Assembly (NCBI GenBank): GCA_037576215.1
Contig: JBANDB010000001.1
Coordinates: 1,426,001 to 1,490,000 of the forward strand
Direction: 5' to 3'
DNA length: 64,000 bases
Source: Armillaria gallica
Lineage: Eukaryota; Basidiomycota; Agaricomycetes; Agaricales; Physalacriaceae
The position numbers were made by a program, and so were the translations under genes. Under the pieces are notes generated by a model. It did not search any database and was not told the DNA's origin. It saw nothing but the letters and a program-made list of their open reading frames with translations. Within the stretch, counting starts at the first letter, position 1. Each line of letters opens with the position of its first letter. This document shows positions 1 to 10,953 of the stretch, one piece after another.

Positions 1-593
1 AGAGCGGGTTCGATAGAGTTGGGTATCGCAGGAATCGGCACGGTGATCAGGTGAAGCCTGTCAGAAGTGCTTGACTTTGATGGAATCGTCACAGAGAGAA
101 GCCTGCATAAACTGGAGTGCATTTCAGGCAGGGACAACAGTGCAGCATCATACTACGAATATGTCAGTGACTGGGTATAACCGTGAGCTGAGTGGCGTAC
201 CATATCCAGTGCCACCAACTTTCCCAGAACGTTCATTGCAGCCCGCTCAACATCTATATCTCCCGGACATAGCTCTCGCAGAGATGCTATATGAGTAGCA
301 GCTGACGTAGCCGCCGATTTTGCCTCTGTGAACTTTCTAGGCGAATCACCAGTCGACCTTTTCCAACCTGAAGCAACTACCGATGCCAGCGACTGAGAGG
401 CGGAATTTACAGCGCGCATGGCGACGACCCTCTGCCTTTCCGCACTAAGGACAGGTGTCTGAGCTTTCTCCTTCCCTTTTGCGTTGGTGATGCTGAGGCC
501 AGAAGCCAATTGATCTGCAAGGCGGTCTACTGCAGACGTCTTCGATGCGCCATTACCAATTCGAGTTCGACGAGATGTGGACGCGACAGGCAT
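1..593 (-). CDS. separase-like protein, N-terminal part (runs off window)
   Basis: Partial gene. The start is ATG at 593, beginning MPVASTSRRTRIG. Exon 1 runs to about 297-155 with a donor after KLVALDM (gtacgc...attcgtag), and the frame then continues as YDAALLSLPEMHSSLCRLLS to the left edge, so the 3' part is missing. The visible part is an alanine- and serine-rich helical N-terminus. It resembles the poorly conserved N-terminal region of basidiomycete separases (Esp1/Cut1), the caspase-like proteases that cut cohesin at anaphase. The catalytic His-Cys dyad lies far downstream and cannot be seen, so the identification is tentative. An ACGCGT box and a CACGTG box lie within 85 bp upstream of the start, which fits a cell-cycle gene. 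Confidence 0.5.
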
Positions 594-3384
594 GAGGAGA
601 AAATTGGATGAGAAGAAAGTCGGAATTCCGAAAAGGTGACGAGGTCAAGGTTCGAGGGATCACGTGGGCGACGCGTTATTTGTTCCTGTCGTTCGATAAA
701 TGCCGGGATGCCGATTCAGAGCGGCTGTTCCGGGCCGTTTGTTCCCCCTTTCTACCTTGACCCTTATCGTATCCCCATCCCCAACAAAGCTTCTTCCGAC
801 TCGGGGATTGCGTCTTTTTTTCATCATAGCCTAGGCAACCTATTCCACCTGATAATTTCTCTAGTTCTTGACGCTTACGTCTGCATCTGTATTTTTCACA
901 TGTCTTGTACTTATCAAAAAAAACTTCCCCACGATCCCCATCGCTGTGTGGATTGTACCGTCTTTCATGTTGGATTTCCCCATCCTGGTGCTTGGACTCT
1001 CAGGCTCACCGATCTCCGCAGCTATTGCTCTGCAGGTACTTCATCGCAACAGATCAATCGTTCGCTGCCAGTTACTGTTCTCAGGCTTCCTTCTCGAGCC
1101 TCGTACATTCTATATTCCGTACAGTGTATCAGTCCATCTCCATATGCACTGAACTCGGCCTCGTCGACTGGGCTCTTCTCAACTTAATTATCACATGCTA
1201 CAGTACTTCCTCCTTGGCGTTATTGTTGTGTTGTAGTAATGAGGTGCTTACTGCACTGCTTCCCTGTTTACTTAGGGGAATAAATTATGGCCCACTCTGA
1301 CGGACCTCATACTCCGGCTATCTGACTTTGGGGTAATATTTCGCGGTATACGACTTCGCTAACGCCCTCCAGGATATCGTACGCGACCTGACGAGTTGTA
1401 TACTTCGATGGTATGTCACACGAACACCTGGATGACGCGATGAATTCCAGCACATTGTTTTCGGAAACATTAAGAAGCATGCTAGACATGCTAGACAACT
1501 GGGAATATGGTCGACGAGGTTCGAAGAATGGATCATAAATTCCCACTTCAGTACGTCACCAGACCAATGGACAACGATCTTTGCTATGCACTCTCCGAAG
1601 TTCTGTGGGAATCTCAAAATTAATAATGACAGGCTCGATCTCACAAGTTCAAGCCGTCGCCGCGATCATTATCCGCACTTTTTTATCTGAAGGTCGTCTA
1701 ATCTTCCTCTCCCTGTACGACTTCAGTTCTCTGAGGAAATGCAGCCAGTACCCACAGTGCGTACTGGCAGCTTTTTGTCGCACATCGCTTTGTCTGAAAT
1801 ATATTTAGACATCTTCGCAGGTAGTAACGGTAAGATACGATCACGGCGGTTCTGTCGCCTCCCGGGGTGTGTCCTTCGGTGGGAAAGGACCGTCTTTGGG
1901 TAAGTCATAGCAACATTGCTTGAGAATGCGATGAATGTGGTCGCGTAGATATTTACGTTGTCATAAATGGGAAAGGAAACAATCCGGACCACATTCCCAC
2001 CGGGAGTTCCGTTTTGTGGCAATTCCGTGGAGAAATCACCTGGAGTCAGTATGCGGGGAGCTTCCTGTGTTCAAACAGTGATTGCGTATAACATCTGTAG
2101 GCGGATGTTGGTAAACTCCATCGCCTCCCGTCGAGTACCTAAACGCATCCTTTAAGTTTAACGATGAACGCTGCAGGTACCGTGGTGGTCCTGCCATGGA
2201 GGTGAACACTGGAAAACTATGCGGTGCTACGGGCCAATGTCATTACTTAAAATGAGACCCCCTCGATCCCCTGCCTTGTCTACGCAATACTCATGGCAAT
2301 GCACACTTAGCACTACAACACGCCAGAACTGTGATTTCCGTGACTCGAGGCCTTAGCCATTCTTCCCTCACGACTGTCAGATTTCTCACGTTGACATCGG
2401 TGTCACGATCTCCCTTCAAGGTATCTGAGAGTGCCATACACCTCCATATATACGAAGAATCGCGTAGATGAGATGGGTAGTGAGATCGAAGCCCTTTCGG
2501 GTTGTCAGCGGAGTAATGGTGTAGGCAAAATATACCCAAATACCCTTTTGAAGTAGTAGGCCCGCATCCCCGGGTGTTCTTGCACGGCGGTGACCTTCTC
2601 CAAGGAGAACCCTAGGCGCTAGATCAATGGATTCTAAAAAATTGGCCGAGATGTGAATGTCAGATTTACGCTGGCTTTGACTTTTCTGTTCCCCGGTGAT
2701 GACGAAAGATTTCTGGTGATGCTAGCGGACGATGCAAGAGGTATAATTGGTCGCAATCATTAGTGTACACAGATTGCGTCCCGAAAGTCACATCACAGGA
2801 AATAGCACTGTAGAACCTTCTAGCAATAAGTACCGTTTTTGTAGCACCAGAAAGAGGCCACAGGCGGCAACGATGAAAGGACTCGGATACCGCTGGTGAT
2901 ATCGGTATATTCACCCGGGGGACGGAGCTTAGGCTGGCGTGCCCTCGACGCTGAACTTCGCGTTTGTGCTCCATCGAGACCGACACGAAGGAGGTTAGGT
3001 ATGTTTAATTGATTTAATTGATACGAGCCTCGAACGTTCCTGATTCTGCCTCACCCTCCTCTAGATCCTGCAGAATCTCGTGCGTCGCGAATCGAAACAT
3101 GTGAAAAAAGAGATGTATCGTTATTGTAATTCAGCCCCATTGAGACATGGCTTTCTCATTTCTTCCGTATTTCGTGACCCCAAGAAGTGGATTTTCCTAG
3201 ATAAGTATAGTTTGAGATAAGTGCGGGTCTCAAAAAAACAAGATAAGCATTACGTATTTGATATCGAAAAGTTGTAAGTATGCCTATATATGGACAGCCG
3301 CCATTATCACATGCGAAAGGGAGGTGGGGTATATATTCCTTGATGTGCATTTACCCAGCTTACCCGCCAACCACCACCACCGCC
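594..3384. other. intergenic, no supportable gene
   Basis: About 2.8 kb between the separase-like gene and the perilipin-like gene. Open frames of 60-180 codons exist on both strands but overlap one another, lack convincing splice structure and match no family I recognise. A TATATA stretch near 3328 lies about 55 bp upstream of the perilipin start. Confidence 0.6.
661..676 (-). promoter_or_regulatory. CACGTG plus ACGCGT (MCB-like) sites upstream of separase-like gene
   Basis: CACGTG lies at 661-666 and ACGCGT at 671-676, about 68-83 bp upstream of the ATG at 593. ACGCGT is the MluI cell-cycle box bound by MBF in yeasts. Function here is inferred from position and from the same pairing at two other chromosome-maintenance genes in this window. 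Confidence 0.45.
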
Positions 3385-4588
3385 ATGTCAACTGCGACGG
3401 AAACTTCGTCCGTGCCAATGCCCTCGTCGACGACGACCCCAGAATTTACCGCGTTTTCTCGCGTCATTTCCATCCCGCTTATTCAGTCTTCCCTCGAGGC
3501 TGTCAGTCAAACACTGGCTGCCAACGCGTACACAAAGTCTCCGTATTCGACCGCCAAGGATCTCTCCACCTCTGCCTACAAGTACACCGAGCCTATCCAG
3601 ATTCGCCTTGCGCCCTACATTGCAAGCGTAGACGGATACGCGAATAAGGCGGTCGATGTCGTCGAGTCCAGGTATCCATACGCCTTCACAGCGAAGCCGG
3701 AGGAGGTTGCCGAACTTGTTAGAGAGCGCAGGGCCAGTGCTTCGAAAGCTATCGATGAGAAGGTGAGGCAGCCAGCTTTCCATGTCGCCCAAGGCATCGA
3801 CCAGGTGATTAATTCTACCCTTATTGACACCGAACCCCAAAATTCTGACTTCTGTGATTTAGCAATTCACGCCTCTCCTGAACTATGTTGAAGGGGCATA
3901 CACCCGTATCAGCCCTGAATCCCAGCCTTCTTCGCCGACCGAATCCAAATATCAATATCAACGCGCTCTTGCCCTTTCCAAGTCCATCAAGGATCAACTT
4001 TACGGTTACTCTAACGAGCAAATAAAGCAGATCCAAGCACACTCGGTTCTCGTGTATGTCTTTCCCCTTATCGCTTATCATTATGGCGCTAACTCTGCTC
4101 TTCACAACAGGCAAAAGGCAACGGAGACTTCGCATTCAATCAGTGTTCTCGCTTCTTCCTCCATTACCAACGCCCAGACTCGTATCCACGCTCTCTCAGA
4201 CAACATGTTGGCTGAACTCCAAAAACTCCAGGCTTCTTCTACAGCATTGGCTGCATCCCTTCAAAACTCTGCCACCTCTACCCTGCACAACTCTACGACG
4301 CAGCTTCAGACTCAGATCCCTCCTCAGGTCCAGGAAATCTACAACGAGTTCTCACAGCGTCTGACTACCACGATTACCGACCTTCGCACAATTGTATCGG
4401 CTAAGGACTTGCCCTTACCGGAGAAGGTCGGTCGCGTTGGGGCTGAGGTGAGGGAGCAAGTGACGCCGTTGTTGGAAAATCTGAAAGCGACCGTTACGGA
4501 GCTCATTGCTCGGGGCCGCGCTGCAGTACCTGGTAGCCCTTCAAGTCCTCCACCTACGGTGAATGGAATTAACGGTCACGCCCAATAA
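3385..4588 (+). CDS. perilipin-like lipid-droplet protein
   Basis: Probable fungal perilipin (Mpl1/Cap20 type), which coats lipid droplets and controls access of lipases. Three exons: 3385-3804, 3863-4053 and 4111-4588, with GT-AG introns of 58 and 57 nt; phases join cleanly. The start is the ATG beginning MSTATETSSVPMPSS. The N-terminal half has the family pattern: a short helix, YSTAKDLSTSAYKYTEPIQ, then RLAPYIASVDGYANKAVDVV and a later RYPYAFTAKPEEV segment. The C-terminal half is a long amphipathic, Ala/Ser/Gln-rich helical region ending in a proline-rich tail. There is no signal peptide or membrane span, as expected for a droplet-surface protein. Perilipins are weakly conserved, so the call rests on overall architecture; a generic helical protein cannot be excluded. 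Confidence 0.65.
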
Positions 4589-5330
4589 TCCACGGCGCTC
4601 GATGTAGGATTGTTTATCGACGTTTTACTCTCACTTTTTATGTATTTTGACAAGGCCCCGCAGATCGGGCCTAGTACTATTTCTAAAGACTGTTATAGTT
4701 CTTCATCCCTCTCTCTTATTCGATGAAAGTTCGTGTATGCATACCCTACTAGTACGTTAGGAATGACCACCGGTCTTCCTGATTAGTAGTAGATTAGTGG
4801 TAGTTCTTGTACTTATTCGCCCTCCCCACAGCATTGATGATCATAGATGGCTATCATATTGATTTATGCTGGTGTACTCCGCACAGAAGGGACGACGATC
4901 TATAAGTCCCGAATTCAATAGACTTCCTTTACTACACGAAGTTAGATTCTAACCTGTCGCACCACGGGCCTCAGCGCCCTGAGTTGTCGCAACTTCGGAC
5001 TGAAAACCTGCGATGTTACTCGGTAGAAGCTTAACAACCTTGATGCTTTTCTAGACCCAAATATCCGCCGCTTACTTTGATCATGATCGGAAGCCGTTTT
5101 CCAAGACCTCTTGATACGCGCTTGTTTGGAGCCCTCCGCAGTTGCATTTTAGTTCAAGGGGTTACCGGACCGTCAAGCCGGTCATAAGGATAAAATAAAG
5201 ATACTCGATAACCCCTGAAATACGAGAAAAAGGAACGTCCGGTAACCTTTATTTAAATAATAAGGAAGGAAGATAACGATAGTGAATTTGAAGAGAGTGT
5301 TGCGTTAGTAACCAGGACCAGACTTCAGAT
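4589..5330. other. intergenic between convergent perilipin-like and GMC genes
   Basis: 3'-to-3' spacer holding both untranslated tails. No gene is visible. It contains the 11-bp inverted repeat listed separately. Confidence 0.6.
5160..5247. repeat. 88-bp element with 11-bp perfect inverted repeat ends
   Basis: GGTTACCGGAC at 5160-5170 is matched by its exact reverse complement at 5237-5247, with a 66-bp AT-rich interior. No convincing target-site duplication is visible. It could be a very short MITE remnant or simply a hairpin in the 3' region between convergent genes. Confidence 0.4.
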
Positions 5331-8148
5331 CTAGCAATTTGTCGAGCCAGTAGTAATGAGTGTTGCAGCTAGCTCTCCGACAGCATAAGCAGCGGGCTGA
5401 ACAGCGTTGTCAGTAGTCTATCAACCTTGACGTTGAGTTTTACCAACCTGAGTATGAGCCGAGATTAGCAGAGGCAGAACCGATAAGTCGACCACCCGAA
5501 GGTTTTTGGTGCTACAGAAGAAGTGTCAGCGTGTGGGGAATTGTTCGTGGACATAGTACGCACCCGTATACTTTGAGGTTAGTGTCGACGACACCGTTGC
5601 TTTCTTTTGGCAAAAGAGAGGCAGAGCCAACGGAGTGATACTAGAGAAGATTGAATGAATGAATAGCATAGAGATCAACGCGAGAAGACATACACCAGAG
5701 TTCAAGTTCTCTTGGACGTACTTGAGGCGCGATTGTCAGAGTTTTATCCAGGGCGTTGCATCAAGAAGAACTTACCGTAAGCCATTCATCGTCAGTCGAG
5801 ACAGTTGCTAAACAAATGTTAGCTTGCAAACTTCTTCGTCGAGAAACTTACAGCCGGGGAAAACCTCCTCGGAAACTACAATTTCCTGGAATGCCTGTGT
5901 CCCGAAAATCTTGCGGCCGTATGCCGTAGCCTTTGCCAAGAACCAATTGTCCCACTCAGCCTCGAGCATGTTGGGGTTGATGATAGGGTAGTCGTCAATA
6001 GAAGTTGAGTTGATGTGCTATCCCAGTCGTGTTGATGAGCTTTGTTGAAAAAAGTGAAAGGATCATCAACGCACAATAGATCCACGAGACAAGGGATGCG
6101 TGTGAGTAATGGCCATAGAGATGTAGCTGGTGTTGGCTTCTTTGGTCGTGCCAGCAGAGAAGGAATTGAACTAGCGTAATATATAAATGAAAACACAAGA
6201 TCTTGTGATGGATCTAACCATACCAGGAGATATTCTACTTGTGTAGTTCCGTTGAGTATCTGCGCCTTGATGATGTCGAATTGGTCTTGGGGAATCGAGT
6301 CGGGTTTCGTCGACAGAATTTGCTTGGCTTCCTCAATTTCATCTGCTGTCAGAACCACGTCAATGGGTTCGAAGTTGACAACGGCCTGAGCAAATGTCTA
6401 TAGAAAGATTGATTAAGGTTTGGTGTAACCTCCAACGCGGAATACTTACGAGCCAGCCTTGTCCGAGGCTATACAGTTCAGTTTGCTATGTGAAAGTTAG
6501 TAAAGTCTTTCATGACCGAGATTGATGTGCGTACCTCCTCTAAGAGGGTTTCGTTGTACGAGAGAGCATCAAACGACAACAGTCCATCCTTGAGTTGGTA
6601 AGTCAGGAGAGTCAGAGTACTAGAAGTGAATCAGCATATGTGTCAGCCTAGATAAACGCAGGAAGCGTACTGATCCTCATAGTTAGCGCCAACACCGGGA
6701 AGGTCTACCTTGACATCGATCCCCAATGGCGTAAGAATGCTACTGTCACCAATGCCAGAAAGTTCCAGTAATTGTGGAGTGCGCACAACACCAGCAGAAA
6801 GAATCACTTCACCGCCGGATTTGAGACTGGCAGTATGCTTAGATCCATCAGGGAAGACAACTTGGACACCTGTTGCCTTAGCAGATTTGTCGAGGTTAAC
6901 CTTTGAGACGGTGGCGTAGGTGAAGACCGTTAGTTGCTTGTGGGTCTCCCAAGGGGTGACTAAAGGCCACGTTAGCCGAAAGGTTCTTTGGAACGGAAAC
7001 CAGCTCACGATAAGCGAACTCCGACGTTTCGCGCACGGGCACCGTATTCTGAGACGAAAGACTGTAATACACCCCGGCGTTCTCTCCGCCGTATGCATCG
7101 GTGTTGAACGTATGTCCGAGCTCCACAGAGGCCTCGATGAGTGTCCTGTGTTGTCTGGAATAGTACATCAGTAATGTTATGCAATACAGATGGGAAACGC
7201 ATGCTCGTACAACGGGAGGTAGGCCGGGAACGACAGGCTAACGGGACCTGATGTTCCAACAGAGCTTGCATCAACGACATAACCATATTCGTCAATGAGG
7301 GACACTGAAGGATATTCCAATTGTTCGGCCTGCGGAAAAAATGAAAGTCATTTTAGTAAATTGAAAATATGTTATTGCATAATACAGGACTGATTGGTGT
7401 ACCTTTTGCATATGCGCATATAGCGTATCCCAGTTCCATCCCGGCGATCCAAGAGTCTCGAAAGCGTCGTATTCTGCTTTCGACGCGCGCGTCCATACCA
7501 AACCGTTGATGGATGAGTCGCCTCCGAGAATCTATGATCGTATCAGCTGATTTAGCTTGTGAATCATCGACGGGCCCACCTTTCCAGACGACAAATTTAT
7601 TTCGGCGTCAGCTGCGTGCTCTTGGGGAGCAATCTGTTGTGAACAGGTAAGTATTTTAGTGTAATTCGCATAAAGCTAACGCACCGTGAAGCCCCAGTCA
7701 ATTTCTGTTCCAACGAAAGCAAAAGAGTTCTTCGGAATCGTGACTATGTCCCTAAAATAAGATGAACACCAGGACAGATCCGAGATTGTCGGCGTCACTT
7801 ACTTGCCAACACCAGAGCCACCGGCCTCTAATACCAACACAGAGGTTTTCGACGACGATTCTGCTAAACGTCTGGCTACCGTTAGCCCAGCAGTGCCGCC
7901 TCCCACAACAATCTTAATTTGGCTCGGTCAAAATGTTTCTGTATAACAAGAAGAAATTTATAACACACGTAGCTGTACATTCAACGCGTCAGTGCGGCGT
8001 TAGAAGGGATGAATAATGCAAACAGGACGTACTCGAATGTCTGCTTTTTCAGTATCTTCACACCATCAGACTGCGTCGCATTTAGATCGACCAGTGCAGC
8101 GTGGGTCAAACCCAAAAGAACAGTGCTAAGGACAAGCTTGGTGAACAT
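5331..8148 (-). CDS. GMC oxidoreductase, aryl-alcohol-oxidase-like (AA3)
   Basis: Secreted FAD-dependent GMC enzyme that probably oxidises aryl or other primary alcohols and yields hydrogen peroxide for lignocellulose decay. The start at 8148 gives a signal peptide, MFTKLVLSTVLLGLTHAA. The Rossmann motif VVGGGTAGLTVARRLAES follows (about 7910-7850), then GGDSSINGLVWTRAS, and the GMC signature GGEVILSAGVVRTPQLLELS near 6800. At least a dozen short introns interrupt the gene. The C-terminus splices to WLTYVQENLNSG, YHSVGSASLLPKE, NGVVDTNLKVYG, then NLRVVDLSVLPLLISAHTQ, ending at TAG 5331-5333. The catalytic-site histidines (YHSVG and SAHTQ) are both present, although the usual Pro after the first His is Ser. 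The gene appears intact and of normal family length. Confidence 0.9.
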
Positions 8149-9236
8149 GGAGGGAGGGGGTTAGCGACATACGTGACTTAGACATACTTATACGTATCAC
8201 GTTAGGTCAATTTGATGATCAGAGAGGGCAATAGGAGCTATTTTGATGAGCCACATCATCTCCATAGCTATCGGAACCATCTTCGTTCCTATGCGTAATT
8301 GAAAGCAGCGACCTCAACGATTTTCCACGACATATCAGAATGTGTCAAGGCCGGTAGAGGAACAGCCAGTTTGGAGTCGGTGGACAGCTACTACTTATAG
8401 GAACTTCGAAGTTACTACCAGAAGGCACGACTATAACGCATGGCGTAAGGCAGATAGAAGAGGAGAGAAGGCTTGTTGCTTGGTAAAATGTTCTCAGCCT
8501 CTACGATAATACAGAAAGTTCAGTACTTGTGTAGGCCCGAACGATAAATGAGAGAGAAAAGTACTGACCACGAATAAAGTCGATCTGCAGTACTTATCCA
8601 TTTGGAAATACGGAGGTCTAGAACGTTATTGAAAGAAGGCCCACTCAACCCTTGTACCTCATCGGTACCGGTACCTCGTGGTGCCTTGGTAAGGGTAATC
8701 CTGAATCAAATGGAACGGCGAAATCGTCGGTGGCTGTCGCAGCAGGAGTGTATGCAACTTCAAAGCTGATGGAAAATGGATTCACAGTGAAATGATAGGT
8801 GTAGAGTTATGGTGATACGCCCACTTTATGCGCTTTAGAGTGGAGACGTGTTCAGCGTTCAGTGCAGAAGGAAACTGGCCACGTGCGCGATCTCGGACGT
8901 GATTGCCATTTTGTGATTTGATCGCGATTCGCCACGGACTTACTCGGATATTGCTTACTGGGTTACGAGAGAACATAATGACAACCTGAATAGAAGACAT
9001 AGGAGCATCGAGGTTACTGCTTGGGTCATGGGAGTGAGATGTAGAACACCGCTTATTTTGCTGGTGGCGCCCGGACCGACATTGATTGGCCTCTGAAGAT
9101 ACGAAAAGCTTGTCAAGTAAATTTCTTATATGATACCAGTACAAAAGACACGAAATCATCAACACCACCAGCCATAGTACTATACACGATTTGACCTCCT
9201 AGAAAGACGAGGCGATTCGAGAATTCAATATGATGA
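8149..9236. other. intergenic, no supportable gene
   Basis: Promoter side of the GMC gene and 3' side of the methyltransferase gene. A 128-codon minus-strand open frame at 8782-9168 has no recognisable domain and I do not call it. A perfect 12-bp palindrome, GGTACCGGTACC, lies at 8664-8675. Confidence 0.55.
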
Positions 9237-10677
9237 TCATCTCTGGGACTCGCGATCGGTCAACGGAACATACTACGCCACAATTTATTGAGCAACAATT
9301 CATAATCATGATACCATGACTCACCCGAACGTCCATAATTCGAGTTTCTGTTACCTTCCCATTCGCATCCTTATCGACATGCAAAATATGCTGTGCGAAG
9401 GTGCCCACGGGAATGAACATCCGACCTGGGGACGCCAGTTGTTCAACAAGTTTGACCGGAAGGGTTGGAGCTGCGGCGCCAACGTGAATCGCGTCATACG
9501 GCCCTAAATCACGTCGGGCGATGAGACGCAAATGCATGTCAATGAATCTTACCACCCTGTTCGTATCCTACAAAAAAGGGTCAATAGTGTCCCAAGACAC
9601 CCTACGAAGCTCGGCGATCCGTGTACTGAATGAAATCTCGAATATCTTGGCGACTTCGATTGCAAGGGGCCCGCATCCGGCACTTGGAAGATGTTCATTG
9701 TGCTGATGCTGGAAACTCTTCCTGCGGAAGGAAATGATTTTGGGCCCCGGTAAGCTACAATAGATATTACTAACCTTTTTGCGTTAGGATCAAATCGACT
9801 AATCTGGGAGACGGCAAAGCCAAATGTCGACATGCTCCAAATTTTGTGTAGACTAGTGCGCGGTGCAATGATATCTTGGCGATGTGGTCCCTCCGAATGC
9901 ACGAGCTTCGCAGGCGTGTGACATTGGATACTCACCAAGTCTTCCGTCTCCAACTAGTAACTCAATTTCCTTCTTTTCCAAGGCTTCTGCCAAGCCGTCC
10001 TTGCGTAGGTTCTCCACCGACCAATCTACGAGTTCCGGGATGTGTTCAATCCCAACAACGCGTCCTGACTTCTCCGGAGAAGATACCAGATGGTGGAATA
10101 CAGCAGCCAAGTAACCGGATCCACTTCCGACGTCTAACACACGCGCACCAGGATGCAAGTAAGGAAGTAGATGCTCGGTGGCGTAAGCATGCTAAGCCCA
10201 CGGGAGTCAGTTCGACTATAAATGCTTGGCAAAGCAAAAAGTCATTGTAGATCCACAATCACTGATCTCTGGATGCTGCTGTGCAAGTTCACGGCAGTGC
10301 AGAAACCTTTGCCATCCGCAGCAATTGTGGCTGAACAATGACTGGGTATAAGAAGCGTACCATGTGGGGGGCGCTAATGGTAGCTCCATGGCCAATGACT
10401 CTAGAAGAAAGTCAGTGATCATCTGAATCAACAACAAAGAACCGGACGTAACTGAGGGGAGTCTTGATAGGCGTCTTCCTTGTCAATAACGTAGTTAATT
10501 CGGTCAACTTTGCACATAGCCTGCGCCAAGCAGACGTCAGACATCCTGTGTCGAGTCGAAGCCGGGGATATAAATCGCCTGTCTCACCCTTTCAACCCGA
10601 TCTGCTTGAATAATTGAGCTCCTAGCCATGTTGGCGATGAGTTCAGCATTTGTTTTTCCAGTACAGAGCCACGCCAT
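9237..10677 (-). CDS. protein-L-isoaspartate O-methyltransferase
   Basis: Repairs isomerised aspartate in ageing proteins by SAM-dependent carboxyl methylation. The start at 10677 gives MAWLCTGKTNAELIANMARS, the usual fungal PCMT N-terminus. Next come KVDRINYVIDKEDAYQDSPQ, GHGATISAPHMHAYATE, and the SAM-binding motif ARVLDVGSGSGYLAAVFHHL. Further motifs are LLVGDGRLGPYDAIHVGAAA and PGRMFIPVGTFAQ. The last exon encodes YVPLTDRESQR followed by TGA at 9237-9239. A long intron (9504-9935, 432 nt) splits the codons of GDGRLG-PYDAIHV; the other introns are about 50-60 nt. The product is about 230 aa, normal for the family. It is divergent from the carrier gene starting at 10954, with a shared 276-bp promoter region that contains a CACGTG near 10826. 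Confidence 0.92.
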
Positions 10678-10953
10678 GACTGCTTCGATGTAAGCGAATA
10701 AGTAGTACAGCAGTACAGAGTATATGCTACCTCGGTTACGCAGGAGGAAAGCAATTCCGGATCTAGCCGGCTCTAGTTGATTCGCCGCCGGTGGCCGTTA
10801 TCAGGAGTTATCAGATAATCTTACACACGTGCAACCCTCGGCATTGCTCCTTTTATAGGGCCGCCGCAAAGCTAGGCGTATATACGCTGTTTCCCAACTT
10901 CCCCCCTCGCCACCATCGCTCCATTTTGGCCAACCCAACTATCCCTACATTTC

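Noticed and set aside
636..1300. Three overlapping plus-strand open frames of 94-183 codons, one with hydrophobic stretches
   Set aside because: They lie in different overlapping frames, lack a family match and a splice chain, and occupy the promoter side of the separase-like gene.
2666..2986. 106-codon minus-strand open frame
   Set aside because: Composition is not convincing and no domain is recognised; no neighbouring exons found.
8664..8675. GGTACCGGTACC palindrome as an operator
   Set aside because: Single occurrence more than 500 bp from any start; no supporting context.
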